This document shows positions 32,351 through 43,558 of a DNA stretch of 64,000 bases, piece by piece. The notes beneath the pieces are model-generated. The model was not told the DNA's origin and ran no database searches. It saw only the letters and a list, made by a program, of their open reading frames with translations. Source of the DNA: Wurfbainia villosa (lineage: Eukaryota > Streptophyta > Magnoliopsida > Zingiberales > Zingiberaceae); the NCBI GenBank assembly GCA_025175895.1, contig CM045993.1:52270621-52334620 (forward strand). Reading direction: 5' to 3'. Numbering within the stretch: the first letter of the stretch is position 1; each line of letters starts with the position of its first letter. The position numbers and the translations under genes are program-made.

Positions 32351-34255
32351 TGAAGGGTTTTTCTTATCGAGTCCGTGAGGGGAAACTTCGCTTCCCACTA
32401 CACCTTGGTTGTTTGTTCATGGCGATCCCATCGATGTCCCCGAATTAAAAAAATTTAATCCTAGACCAAAGAGATTGCTCTAACAACCAAGTCGTCGTCG
32501 TGCTATTCGTTTAGAGAGGTCACTTGAACAAACTCGTTGTTCAAGCGACCAACCTCTATTCTACGAGTAGCCGTGGAATAGACGATGTCTGGATCGCCGG
32601 TTTTTGTGTTTATGTTCGTGATCCAAGTATTATTTAGCCACAAACAGATTTATATCATGCTCATAATTGGAAAAACAAATACAAGCAAGTAACAAAAGAG
32701 AATAGAGAATAGGTATACCTCTCGATCTTCTAATGTATGACCTTCCTCCTTTCGGACGTCGTGTGGGCGATGATCTACCAAAAGTTGAAGCTCCTAGATT
32801 GAAAATCTTCCTTCCTTGCTCTTCCAAATCAAGAGGAAGAATAGAAACAAAGCTCTATTCCTTCTTTCAACCAACCAACAACTTCCAAAGAGGAAGCTTG
32901 CCGTCGGCCAAGAAGGAAGAGGAGATTGAGAGTGGTCGGCCAAAAGCTTCAAGGGAGGACCCTAAACCTTTGTTCCACCGGCCAAGGAGAAGGAGAGGAC
33001 CTGTTTTGGATGCCAGCCAAGGGTTGGAAGGAACTCCAAGGGCGCCGGCAGCTTCGGGAAGAAGAACAACACAAGGAAAATATTTCCTTATTAGGTACCG
33101 CCCAAGGCCAAACCCTAGCTCCTATGCCTTGCCGCCTACTTCCAAAACCCTAGCTTCTCTTGAATTAATCTCCACGCCAACCCCTTTCCCTCCTTTTATA
33201 GAGTTAGGGATAAGCCTCCTTTTAATCTCCACCATTGGTTCTAGGGATTTAATTTCAACCGTCAGATCTAGAGATTTAATCTCAACCGTCGGATCTAGAG
33301 ATTTAATCTCTACCTTTGGATCTAGAGTTTTGTTTCTATCCATTGGATCTAAGCTTCATGAGGTGTTAATAGGCTACATTAGGGACCATGAGGAGGAGTT
33401 GGATCTTGGCCACCCATGGATCAAGCCCACATAAAGTCCGATCCATTAATGATAATCCAATCCACTAAAGGATTATCATTGATCTACCTCACCAATCCCC
33501 ATAAGTTAATATGGGTTCCATATATTTTTTTTACATTTTCTCCCCTTGTTTAAGATCTCGAATGTCTGTCGATTAATTAATTTACTGACCATTAATTAAT
33601 CAACATCTAACTCCATGAGTAGTACCACTCAACCTTTTCATCATGCCAGACCAAGTTCACCGGCAGGGTTTACATGATGAACCTTATGAGCTCCTCAAGG
33701 GGACATCATCATCCTAATATATAGGACACGATTTTCTCCTATAATCAACGACACACCATATAAATAATATCATCTCCCAACTTACCGAGCCTATCGATTT
33801 AATCTATAAATCTCGCCCATTGGTAAATCAAAGAGATGAATACTAAGTATATGTGCCCGTTATTATATTGGGATTAAGAGCATGTACAAAATAATATCTG
33901 ATGTTCTATTCGATTATGTAGTCAACAATAAATCAAATCACCTCTAAGTCGGTCCTGCTCAATTCCCACAAAGTGCACTAGTGTGATTCTATGGTGATGA
34001 CAAACTAATACCAAATCACACTACAACCATTCCGATGGTTTGTCCAAAGCCATCTCGGTTGTGAGCCTTTACTTATACTTTTCAAGGAGCCGATAATATG
34101 ATCTCCCGTGTGACACCACACACCATGTTATCTACAATGTAAAGTATTAGACAATATGCATAACCATAAAAATATGCAAACAATGATCATGTGAATCTTA
34201 TTTCAAAATAAAGATGTTCATACAAAAGATAGACTTTTCAGTATACATCCCTACA
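32351..34255 (-). repeat. N4 5' LTR (right)
   Basis: In + reading from TGAAGGGTTTTTCTTATCG to CATCCCTACA; pairs with 25472-27353. No embedded primer site. The extra length compared with the 3' LTR comes mainly from a segment near 33590 that includes ACCATTAATTAATC, missing from the other copy. Confidence 0.92.
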
Positions 34256-34260
34256 GTCAG

Positions 34261-34589
34261 CAATAAATCGAATCATCTCTAAGTTGGTCCTACTCAATAC
34301 ACACAAAGTATACTAGTGTAATTCAATGGTCAAGACAAACCAATACCAAATCACACTACAACCATTCCAATGGTTTGTCCATAACCATCTAGGTTGTGAG
34401 CTTTTACTTATACTTTACAAGGAACTGATAACATGATCTTGCGTGTGACACTACACACCATGTTATCTATAATGTAATGTATTAGACAATATGCATAACC
34501 ATAAATATGCAAACAATGATCATGTGATTCTTATTTCAAAAATAAAGATATTCATACAAAATATAGACTTTTCAGTATACATCCCAACA
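34261..34589 (-). repeat. N2 5' LTR, second segment
   Basis: Continues the N2 LTR after N4 and matches 12013-12340. Ends CATCCCAACA, the intact TG end in - reading. Confidence 0.9.
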
Positions 34590-34594
34590 CTTTT

Positions 34595-35507
34595 CAGTAT
34601 GTATAAGAATATAAGTATAAAGGAAGTATTTTACTTTTGAAAAGGCATGTACCGGGCATCAGTTTCGCCCATGGGCCAAGGCCCTTAGTTTCAGTTACCC
34701 TAGTATGTTCGGTGGTTGGCCACCCTGGCCTATTAGGAAAGCGCGCATTGGTACTATGTCGGGCCCATATTCAGAATGATTATTAATTTGAAGTATCAGT
34801 ATAAGTACAAGTAAAAGATTTCCATGTTAATTATTCCAGTTTAGATACACTATTTACAAGTTTTAAAATACTTAAGAGCATGGTTTATACAAGAGACATG
34901 TATTCAGAGTTATGATTTCTAGTTATGCTTACATGTGTATCAATATATCAAGGGTAAGAGAACTAGTTGCATGATTTCATACATTGCATGTTTTTGTGAG
35001 CATAGAAAGTACTTACTAAGCGTTATTGCTTACAGTTTGCATTTCCTTATACTGCAGATAAAGGTAAAGAAAAGCTTCAGTAAGGTGGCATAGCGGATGA
35101 AGTGCTTGGAGTGTGTGGCGATGAAATAGTAGAAATAAAAGATCCTAAGTGCAGATGTCTAAAACAGATTTTAAGTTTCTAATTGTTTTTTTGATATTGT
35201 TGAAGTTCAACTGGATTACTTATGGTTGAGACCAAAGAATGCTAGAGTCATGTTGGGTTAGTCTTAATACTTGCATGTTATGTGAAGATCTTGAATTGGT
35301 TATTGTTTAAGTGAGGTCAAGGTCCTTATGATCATTTTAGTTGTTAGCATATTGTGTTAGCATATTGCATGAATTTTGGAATGATGGTAATATTGGGTGA
35401 TGATTAAAGTATAGTGTCAAAGTAAGATAAGGAAGAATTTAAGAAACATACAGTAAAGTAGTGACATCTCCCCTAGTAGAGAGTGGAAAGACTAGGGGGG
35501 TGTTACA
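34595..35507 (+). mobile_element. N1 right half of the solo LTR
   Basis: Resumes after the second CTTTT. It includes a GC-richer block near 34650-34780 and ends GGGGGTGTTACA next to TAATT. No primer site follows; M0 pol resumes at once, which supports a solo LTR. Confidence 0.75.
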
Positions 35508-35512
35508 TAATT

Positions 35513-35903
35513 ACTTCTCCTTTTTCATCAAGTTTATTTCGAAATACCCACCTTGTTCCAATGATTGTTTTTCCTTTAGGTGGGGGTACTAATTCCAAAA
35601 CTTGACTTCTAGTAAATTGAGCTAACTCTTCTTGCATAGCTATAATTCAATCGGGGGAGCTTGCTCAATTGTTTTGGGTTCGATTTTAGAGATGAGTGAG
35701 ATTTGACTTAAGTTCCTATAGGATGCCCTAGTTCAAACTCCTAAATTAGGACCACCTATTACTTGGTCAATAGGATGGTTCACTTTCTGACCTAGATTGA
35801 TTTGGGTTAGGATCTATACTGGATTCGTTTTGTAAGTTTGATTCAAGTCTATTTTCAATTTGTTCATTGTTCAATTCTACTTCAGATTTGTAGTTTTGTT
35901 TTC
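35513..35903 (-). pseudogene. M0 part 2: pol upstream of the N1 insertion
   Basis: On the - strand this reads into the RT start: I-I-G-T-R-W-V-F-R-N-K-L-D-E-K-G-E-V-I, then continues at 9290 as R-N-K-V-R-L-V-A-K-G. The more upstream part is a degenerate integrase-RT linker. It is cut at 35904 by L1. No further M0 sequence lies in the window. Confidence 0.82.
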
Positions 35904-36341
35904 TGTTGGTGCAATCGGCCAAGGTCACGATTGACCAGACTCGAGTTGGACTTAAGTAGTGTTTTGATGTTTGACAATGTTTTGGGGAGATTGTTGATGC
36001 AATCTACCCGAGTCATGATTGACCAGAATCGAGTTTGACTCGAGAGGTATTTTAATGTTTAAAGATGGTTTGACCATTGTTTGACTATATGGTTGACATG
36101 GGGTTGACCATATGATTGAAAGTCCAAGCTTGAGTCTTGGCAATTGGAAAGTCCAACTTTGGTTGGCAAGGAAAGTCCAAGCAGGGGTCTTGGCAAGGGA
36201 AAGTCCAAGTAGGGGTCTTGGCAAGGGAAAGTCCAAGTTTGTGTCTTGGCAAATGGAAAGTCCAACATGGGTTGGCAAGGGAAGTCCAAGAGGTGATATT
36301 GGCGGCGTAAAGTTCAAGGGTGGAGTCTTGGCAACATAAAT
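35904..36341 (+). mobile_element. L1: truncated LTR of the N3 family, + strand
   Basis: Starts TGTTGGTGCAATCGGCC, like the N3 LTR head on its own strand, with the same GTCACGATTGACCAGACTCG segment and the AAGTCCAA/CTTGGCAA array (36115-36330, at least seven units). It stops at 36342 where G1 begins; the rest of the LTR and any internal part must lie beyond the window. It marks the switch from - to + strand elements. Confidence 0.8.
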
Positions 36342-38591
36342 TGTAAAATACGGCGAAAAAAAAATGTGTTGAAAGGATAACATTTGTTATGGGATTAATT
36401 AAACCTAAGTGGGTTTAATCCTTATCGGAGTCTTAAACCCGACCAATAATTTTACCCGACCGCCCTTAACTCTTCCGTTGGACATTTTCCTCACCGCACG
36501 CAGCTTTTTATGCACGGGCATTTCTCAGCCACCTTCTTCAATGTCTCCTCGTCGTGATTCTCCCTACCTCTTCGTAATTTTTCTCGCGATGCCTCACTGC
36601 CTTCTCCCTTCTACGATTTCTCTACCCATCATCTCCACTGCGCTCCAGCCGCTATCGATGCCTTGCCGGTGGAAGAGTCGACTAGAGGTCAGCTCGATTC
36701 CTCCCCTTATCATCGGCTTCTTCTTTCTCTTTGAGTCTACCATGCAGCAGGTAGAATCCATTGGCCTCGACGACGAACAGGGTAGATAAGAGGAAAGGGG
36801 TCGCCAATGAAGCTACAACCTCAGGTATACCCCTCGGTCGTTCCCTTTCACTTTTGTTCAGTGGTTTGTTATTAGGTTTCAACAAAGTTATTTGGAGATT
36901 TGCTGGTGATGTTCTGTTCATGCTCGTGATAGAGTTGTGAGCAGATTGGAGTGGTTAATTCGAGGTGGTTTTCCCTTCGGTGGAGTGGTTGTGAGTTGGA
37001 GATAGATGATTTGGATGTTTGTAATGGATTGTCGGCTGTGAATGGGTCTGAGGGGCGGCTGTGCGGCTGTGAGCAAGGGACTTGCCGACTATGCGGCTGT
37101 GAGTGAGAGGAGAAGACTCAAGTGGGCTATTCCGGTGAATAGAGCAGGATGTGTTGGCTTTTTATGAGCTGTAGATCATTGTGAATGGTTGTAAATGGGT
37201 TGTGCATAACTGTGGATGGTAAGGTAAGCTTAATTGAGGTTGAATTGGGGGATTTGAGTTGTGGGTTGAAGCTTGGGTGGTGCTCTACGGTTGAACGCTT
37301 GTTAAGGTTGTATTACTCTTTAGATCCATTTTGATTGTTGTTTTGCCATGTGCTGCAATGTTCGGATCCGAGTTGGAATGGGGTGGAGTGTACCTAAGAG
37401 GTTTAATGATTTAAACCTAGTTGGTTGTTGTAGAAGGGTTACGGTTGATGATTGGGGGTTCCTAATTTGTATTCAATAAAAGGATACGAATATAGGAACG
37501 ATATAGTAGTGGATTTGTATATTTGTCGTGTGCTTGAATTTAATTGTAGTTGATGATATTTGCAGGGCATGGATACAAGACAGGTCCGCAGCCGTGAAGA
37601 TTTCATTATTACGAGCTTTTTTAACAAGTGGGTAATTTCCTATCCTGGTCAGGTAGTAGCTAAACCCTAAAGTATATAACTTCATATTATTGTCACTTTG
37701 ACCTTGACTCCACTCTAGTTTTTCTAATGCTTGATACTTAGTCTTTGCCCTTTTAAATACTCTATTATTGTTATCACATTTTCCTTCATCATGATTATGG
37801 GTTATAGATGTGATGCATGTAAGCCTATAGTTGTTCAATTAGGTGTATTTAATAGAGTACAGATGAAGACTTGAATTGTAAATGGGATAAAAAGGTCATC
37901 TTGGGGAGTGAGTAATGTCCTGAACATAGAATTGAATTTTATGTTAAATCCTTATGTTGCATACCAATTTCTGATCATGTGTTTATTTATTATCATATGG
38001 ATTGTTCATAGTTCGTCGCTATGGACCGATGGTCCTAGAGTGATCAATTGAGGATGACTCTCTGTAGGATAGAGAGTATGTTGATCAGAGTAGTATGTCT
38101 CCCTATAGAATAGAGAGTCTGTGATGGATGTTTGTATGTGTGACTTTGCATTAATGTCTTTATATGCATGCTAGCGACTTGGTCTCCTTTGTGGTCGAGA
38201 GGGTCGTCAGTCATCCTGCCTCCACGTTTACTCGTTGTAGTAGTAACTGGTGTGAGGGCAGAGCATTTTGTTGTGTCACACTCTGCCACTATAGACGGTG
38301 GTAGTTGGTGTTGCGTGCAGTTATCCTACGTGTGTGGCACTCGACCACTCATGGGTAGTGACTGTCGGAGTGGACAACAGTAGGGACCCCCGTTGTGTAG
38401 CTAGCTCTTTATGCTTATGTGCTACTTGTTCATACTGTCCACTCGGCCACTCGAGAGTAGTGGTTGGTGTTGAGTTGGGACAGTTGTCATGTCGAGCCAC
38501 CTAGGCCACACTGGGGTCATGGTAGCGGTTAGGGTGAGCAGGCATGACCATGCATTTCTGCATTGTCGTGTTCTTATGGCATTTTGCATTT

Positions 38592-38683
<92 letters not shown>

Positions 38684-39524
38684 ATGGTTGTGATTAGTAT
38701 ATATATTGATGCAGTCTATATGTATGCTTATTGTGATGTTGCATTTGTTTGTGTTATGCTTGCTGCATTTGTTTGTACATCATCATACATGATACCTGTA
38801 TTTGTTATATGGTGGTCTGTGGGATACTTGTGTATGAGTTGGTTGAACTATTGCATATCTTTGACCAGTATCATGATTTATTATGAGTTAGACCAGATCT
38901 ATTATTGTATATTATGGATATATGATCAGGTTGGATGAGTGTAGCGTAGCAGACATTCCAGTATGTTTGCACTTTATGTTGCTTATTTGTTAGTTGGTAT
39001 TTGCATGTATATATATATACTATACTGGTGTATACCTGATGTACCTTTAGGTTATATTGTTGAATTATATGTGATATTTTGATATATACATGTTCTATCA
39101 TATTACCGCTGAGTTTATACTCACCATCACAGACCTTGGGTTTTCTTGTCGCCCAGGTAATAGGTAGAAGACATGGTGTTGACTTGAAGCATGGCTAGCT
39201 GATCCCTCCCATCTCACTTCCAAGGCTCTCGTGGATATTTTGAGTTTTCGTATACTATAGTATGTATTTGGAGTTTTTTGTGTTGTTTTGTGTTGTAGAC
39301 TTGTTATGTGGGTGTACACCTATTTTGTTCTGGATTTTTATGTCGATATATGTTGTTGTGACTTTGTTATTATCTTGTGATGGTTTCCACTGTGTTTTGA
39401 TATAGATATGTTTATTTATGTTGTGATTGTGGCCGAAAGGCCTTGTATCAATAGGATATGTTGCCACGTACAGGGGAGATGATGTCCATTTTTCTTTGGA
39501 TCGACATATTCTCAGGGTGTGACA
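36342..39524 (+). repeat. G1 5' LTR (3.2 kb)
   Basis: Starts TGTAAAATACGGCG and ends GGGTGTGACA, 7 nt before the primer site. The first 64 nt recur at 63332. A long LTR with a GC-richer part near 36470-36800 and an (AT)n run; open stretches in it show no protein domain. Confidence 0.88.
38594..38681. repeat. (AT)44 microsatellite in the G1 LTR
   Basis: An uninterrupted run of alternating A and T, 88 bp. It creates an ORF of alternating Tyr/Ile codons that is not a gene. Confidence 0.97.
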
Positions 39525-39531
39525 ACTTTAT

Positions 39532-39545
39532 TGGTATCAGAGCCC
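39532..39545 (+). other. G1 primer binding site
   Basis: TGGTATCAGAGCCC, initiator tRNA-Met type, 7 nt after the LTR. Confidence 0.9.
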
Positions 39546-39745
39546 TAGGTTTTGCGATGTTATACAATGATTTTTTTCGTTGAGTCTTGGATTTCCCGGG
39601 AGTCGATTTGTTTTGGTTTTAGTTTTGTGAGATGGGATCGACAGCGGCATGAGCTCCGAGCAGCACGAAGTAAGAATTTTTGATAACTCATATTCTTGTT
39701 AGATACTTATCTAGACTTGTTCAACAGGTGTATATAGTCAGAGTT

Positions 39746-40880
39746 ATGGCACCTGTGAAGACTCATGGTCGAGGTCGTCCATCAAGGCGATCAACTAGAG
39801 TGGTGGGACAAGATACGGTTACGACTGAGCCAGCTACTCAAGAATAGCCTCAGCATCCCCCTATCGGAGGTTTGGAGTCTCAAGATCCAAATATACCACT
39901 AATTAGGTCGGGACCTGCAGACTCCAGTTGGTTGAATAATAAAGCACAGATACTTGTATTGGCGCATTCGGCCAAGGATCGACTTATCGTGTTTCGAGGG
40001 GAGTCTGATCCATGGATCGCACGTGCGTGGTTGGAAAATTTGGAGGACACTTTCGAGTACGTGTATTGTACGGACAAAGAGAAAGTGGGCCTAGTTGCAT
40101 ACCACCTTAAAGATCAGGCTGTTACTTGGTGGAAGATGCAGGAAACCCTATTCGAGGAGCAGGAGATTAATTGGGCAGTTTTTCGAGATGCTTTTTGGAA
40201 ACAGTATTTCCCTTTTGCATTTTCTACGACACATCGTCAGGAGTTTCTGAGCCTGAAGCAAGAGGATCGATCTGTTATGGAATATAACACATAGTTTACC
40301 AGACTTGCGGAGTTCTGCCCTTATCTGGTAACTCAGGATGCAGACCGGATGTTCCAGTTTACTCAGGGCCTAACTGCTTATATTCGGGCCAGTATGTCAG
40401 GATCTTCCATTACCTCTTATAGGGAGGCATTGGACCGAGCTATCTGTATTGAGATGACTTCCTAACAAATTTGGAGGGAGAAAGATATGGAGAAACAGAT
40501 TTCCAAGAGTAAGCAACCGAAACAAAATTCAGCGAATCAGACTCAGAAGAAGCAGGATCAGCAGGGAACTACTCGAGGTATTGCAGAGGGATCGTCTAGG
40601 GCGTAAAAAGGGAAGCCCCCAGCTTCTGAACATTCTGGAGGTTCTTAGAAGAATCGTAAGAGTCAGAATAGAACTGGATGTTATAGATGTGGATCTGGAA
40701 GTCATAGAGCTTCAGAGTGTCCTTTGGAGCAGTCTATTTGCTATTATTGCAAGCAACCTGGGCATAGCAGTCGGAAGTGTACATTAAGAGCAGAGTTGGA
40801 GTTTTTTGATAGCTCCAACAAGGGAAGAAGGTCTAGCCGAATGGCAGAGGACAAAGACCGTGAATGCGCCTTATAGTTAG
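39746..40880 (+). pseudogene. gag: G1 Gag
   Basis: The ATG at 39746 opens the frame (basic N-terminus with G-R-G-R-P-S-R-R). TAG codons at 39845 and 40292 and a TAA at 40463 interrupt it. The retrotransposon-gag domain is at 39950-40450 (F-R-G-E-S-D-P-W-I-A-R-A-W-L-E-N-L-E-D-T, V-T-W-W-K, W-x-x-F-R-D-A-F-W-K-Q-Y-F-P). Two zinc knuckles lie at 40679-40723 (C-Y-R-C-G ... C) and 40739-40780 (C-Y-Y-C-K-Q-P-G-H ... C). Structural protein, non-functional. Confidence 0.86.
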
Positions 40881-41024
40881 GCGCCACTACCTCCAGTACG
40901 CTTATATCGATACGAGGTGCCCTTGATGATGTCGATGGCTATCCAGTATCCTACATCTCTAGTAATCTACTATCTAGGGGTACCTGCACCGCAGATGTTA
41001 CGAGCTAGCTCTTAGGGTTATATT

Positions 41025-41912
41025 ATGCCTGCACCGGTGACTCAGTCTCCAGTACCACAGAGTCAGACTCAGCCTGAGTGGAGGCACTCTACTACATCAG
41101 CAGGGATGCAACCGTCAAATATGGAGACTGGATGTGTTTATGCCATCACCAGAGATGAGGCACAGTGGGCTGAGCGATCAGTCATACGGGATATGGTTTC
41201 AGTTTATTCTATATATGCTAATACTTTGATTGATACCGGTAGTTCACATTCATTCGTATCTAGAATATTTCTGGGTAGAATTGGAAGGATTCTGATGGTT
41301 CATTCTTGTGGGTTAGCAGTATCTTTGCCATCAGGAGAGGTGCTGACTAGCCACCAAGAAATCAAGGATTGCCCATTAGATTTTGACAGGCATATCCTTA
41401 CGACGGACCTCCAGGTGTTAGAAATGGTAGAGTTTGACATTATTCTCGGTATGGACTAGTTGGCCACTTATTCTGCTACAGTGGATTGTAGAGCGAGAAT
41501 AGTGACTTTTCGACCACCGAATCAATCTGCATGGAAATTTTTTAGCACTAGAGATGATGGGCTATCCATTATATCGGCTTTACAGGCTCAGAAGTTATTG
41601 GCCCAAGGCTGTCAGGGTTATTTACTGTCTCTAGTCAAAGTTGAGAACGGAGGACTACCACCCCTCTCTGATGTGCGGGTAGTCCAAGAGTATTCGGATG
41701 TGTTTCCAGATAAACTTCCAGGCTTGCCACCTCCTAGGCAAGTGGAATTTGTGATAGAGGTGATTCTAGGAACCGTGCCAATATCGAAACCTCCTTATCA
41801 GATGGTGCCAAAAGAATTGAATGAACTTAAAGTACAACTACAGGAGTTATTGGATAATAGATTTATTCGACCTAGTGTTTCTCCATGGGGATCTTCGGTA
41901 CTTTTGTCATAA
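41025..41912 (+). pseudogene. G1 aspartic protease and start of reverse transcriptase
   Basis: Protease motif L-I-D-T-G-S-S-H-S-F-V near 41230 and the second motif F-D-I-I-L-G-M-D at 41435-41459; the next codon, Trp in relatives, is TAG. The same frame then gives the RT lead-in with Y-S-D-V-F-P-D-K-L-P-G-L-P-P and the V-P-K-E-L-N-E-L-K region, to a frameshift near 41885-41912. Confidence 0.87.
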
Positions 41913-42616
41913 AGAAAGATGGATCATTGCGGTTATGTATTAACTATCGGCAACTGAATGCAGTCACAGTTAAGAACAAATATCCACTGCCGAGGATAGA
42001 GGATTTGTTTGATCAACTTAAGGATACCTGTGTATACTCCAAGATTGATTTGCGCTTAGGATATCATCAGCTTTGGATAAGAGATGAGGATGTGCAGAAA
42101 ACAACATTTTAAACTCGTTATGGGCATTACAAGTTTCTAGTGATGCCTTTTGGTCTCACGAATGCCCCAGCTGCATTTATGGACTTGATGAACCGAGTAT
42201 TCTTGAGGTATATAGATCAGTTTGTGATAGTATTCATCAATGATATATTGATATATTCTCGATCTGAGAAGGAGCATGAACAACATCTTCAGATAGTGTT
42301 GGAGATGTTGCGACGAGACAAGTTGTATGCCATGTTTAGTAAGTGTGCCTTCTGGATATCCTCTGTGGGTTTTCTTGGACACATGGTGTCTAGCAGAGGT
42401 ATTTCAGTAGATCTTCAGAAGATCGAGGTGATTACCAGTTGGGAGCAGCCAAAATCAGTTCAGGAGGTCCATAGTTTCCTGGGTATGGCCGGGTATTATC
42501 GGAGATTTGTGGAGGGATTCTCAAGTATTTCCATGGCACTCACTCGCCTGACTCGGAAAGAGGTCAAGTTCACCTGGTCAGAGGCTTGTGAAACTAACTT
42601 TCAGGAGCTTAAGTGA
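41885..42616 (+). pseudogene. G1 reverse transcriptase with an altered active site
   Basis: Frame differs from the protease part. Motifs: V-K-K-D-G-S-like K-K-D-G-S-L-R-L-C-I-N-Y-R-Q-L-N, Y-P-L-P-R-I-E-D-L, S-K-I-D-L-R-L-G-Y-H-Q, M-P-F-G-L-T-N-A-P-A-A-F. The active site reads F-I-N-D-I-L (AAT at 42239-42241) where active enzymes have F/Y-x-D-D. A TAA (42110-42112) and the TGA at 42614 break the frame. Thumb region with F-L-G-H-M-V and F-L-G-M-A-G-Y-Y-R-R-F. Confidence 0.88.
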
Positions 42617-43063
42617 TGACTAGTTTCTGCACCAGTCTTAGTGATTCCTTCTGGTGTTGATGGGATGGTCCTATATACTGATGCTTCTATCTAAGGGTTG
42701 GGTGTAGTTCTGATGCAGTCCAACCATGTGGTATCTTATGCCTCCCGTCAACTAAAGGATCACGAAAGGAATTATCCAATGCACGATCTAGAGTTAGCAG
42801 CAATCATTTTCGCATTGAAGATATGGAGGCACTACTTATATAGAATTATATTTGAGATCTACACGGACCATAAAAGTCTGAAATATCTATTCACACAGAA
42901 GGAACTAAACCTGAGACAGAGATGGTGGATGGAATATCTGAAGGATTACGATTGCACAATCCATTATCATTCGGGAAAAGCTAATGTGGTAGCAGATGCA
43001 TTGAGCAAGAAGTCTCATGGGGTTCTGGCCAGTCATCTGATAGCAGTTACTGATCTTGTCTGA
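42617..43063 (+). pseudogene. G1 RNase H
   Basis: Continues the RT frame. L-Y-T-D-A-S near 42673, a TAG-type stop before G-L-G-V-V-L-M-Q, then Y-A-S-R-Q-L-K-D-H-E-R-N-Y, D-L-E-L-A-A-I-I-F-A-L-K-I-W-R-H-Y-L-Y, Y-T-D-H-K-S-L-K-Y-L-F and G-K-A-N-V-V-A-D-A-L-S at the end. Typical gypsy RNase H. Confidence 0.88.
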
Positions 43064-43558
43064 CAGTTCTCGGAGTTAGGATTGTCTGAACAAGGTCAAA
43101 CATTACAGGGAATATTAGTTTCTATGGTGGCCCAGTCCACTATTGCTAAGAAGATCAAAGAAGCACATGTCAGTGACCAGCATCTACAGTTCTTGTGCAA
43201 CACAATAGATGCAGAATGACAGATGAATTTCTTGAGTGATGAGAATGGAGTACTTCGTTTCCGTGGACGATTATGTGTTCTGGACACGCATCCAGTTAAG
43301 GAAGAGTTGCTATAGGAAGCACATCATTCGAGATTTGCTAAACAACCTGGTGGTACTCGAATGTACCGAGATTTGAAACGCTTATACTGGTGGAACGGTA
43401 TGAAATGAGATATTGCAGACTTTGTAGCACGATGTTTAGTATGCTAATAGGTGAAGGTTGAACATTAGAAACCCGCTAGATTACATTAGGAAATTTCAAT
43501 TTCAGAATGGAAGTGGGAGCATATCACTATGGATTTCGTTACAGGATTACCCAGAACC
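43064..43558 (+). pseudogene. G1 integrase, N-terminal part
   Basis: The H2C2 zinc domain is still readable (E-A-H-H-S-R-F ... G-G-T-R-M-Y-R-D-L-K-R-L-Y-W-W ... C-L-V-C) between about 43315 and 43450, with five or more stops. The first catalytic Asp is in M-D-F-V-T-G-L-P (about 43530). N5 cuts it right after; the core resumes at 62234. Confidence 0.83.
43554..43558. repeat. Target site duplication of N5 (GAACC)
   Basis: GAACC here and at 62229-62233; joining the flanks restores the G1 integrase reading (G-L-P-R-T, then K-G-H-D-A-I-W-V). Confidence 0.94.

Larger units (their letters stand above)
25472..34255 (-). mobile_element. N4: full-length copia element inside the LTR of its relative N2
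   Basis: 8.8 kb with LTRs of 1882 and 1905 bp, primer site, Gag, protease, integrase, RT, RNase H and polypurine tract, all on the - strand. Most of the polyprotein lies in one frame (31014 down to 27664) broken by a few stops, with one frameshift near 31014 and one near 27799. It is the best-kept member of the N2/N4/N7 group and gives the empty-site reference for N3. Confidence 0.93.
10371..34589 (-). mobile_element. N2: copia element carrying two nested elements (N3, N4)
   Basis: In - orientation: 5' LTR (34589-34261 plus 25471-23830), primer site, Gag, protease, integrase, RT, RNase H, polypurine tract and 3' LTR (12340-10371). Without N3 and N4 and duplicated sites it is about 8.9 kb. 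The split 5' LTR adds up to 1971 bp against 1970 bp for the 3' LTR, which confirms the reconstruction. N4 is a close relative. All coding parts contain stops or frameshifts. Confidence 0.92.

Noticed and set aside
36409..36789. 126-codon ORF in the G1 5' LTR as a captured host gene
   Set aside because: No domain, no intron signals, and composition changes within it; most likely chance in a GC-richer LTR part.
38489..38938. ORF with a long Tyr-Ile run
   Set aside because: It is the translation of the (AT)44 microsatellite inside the G1 LTR.
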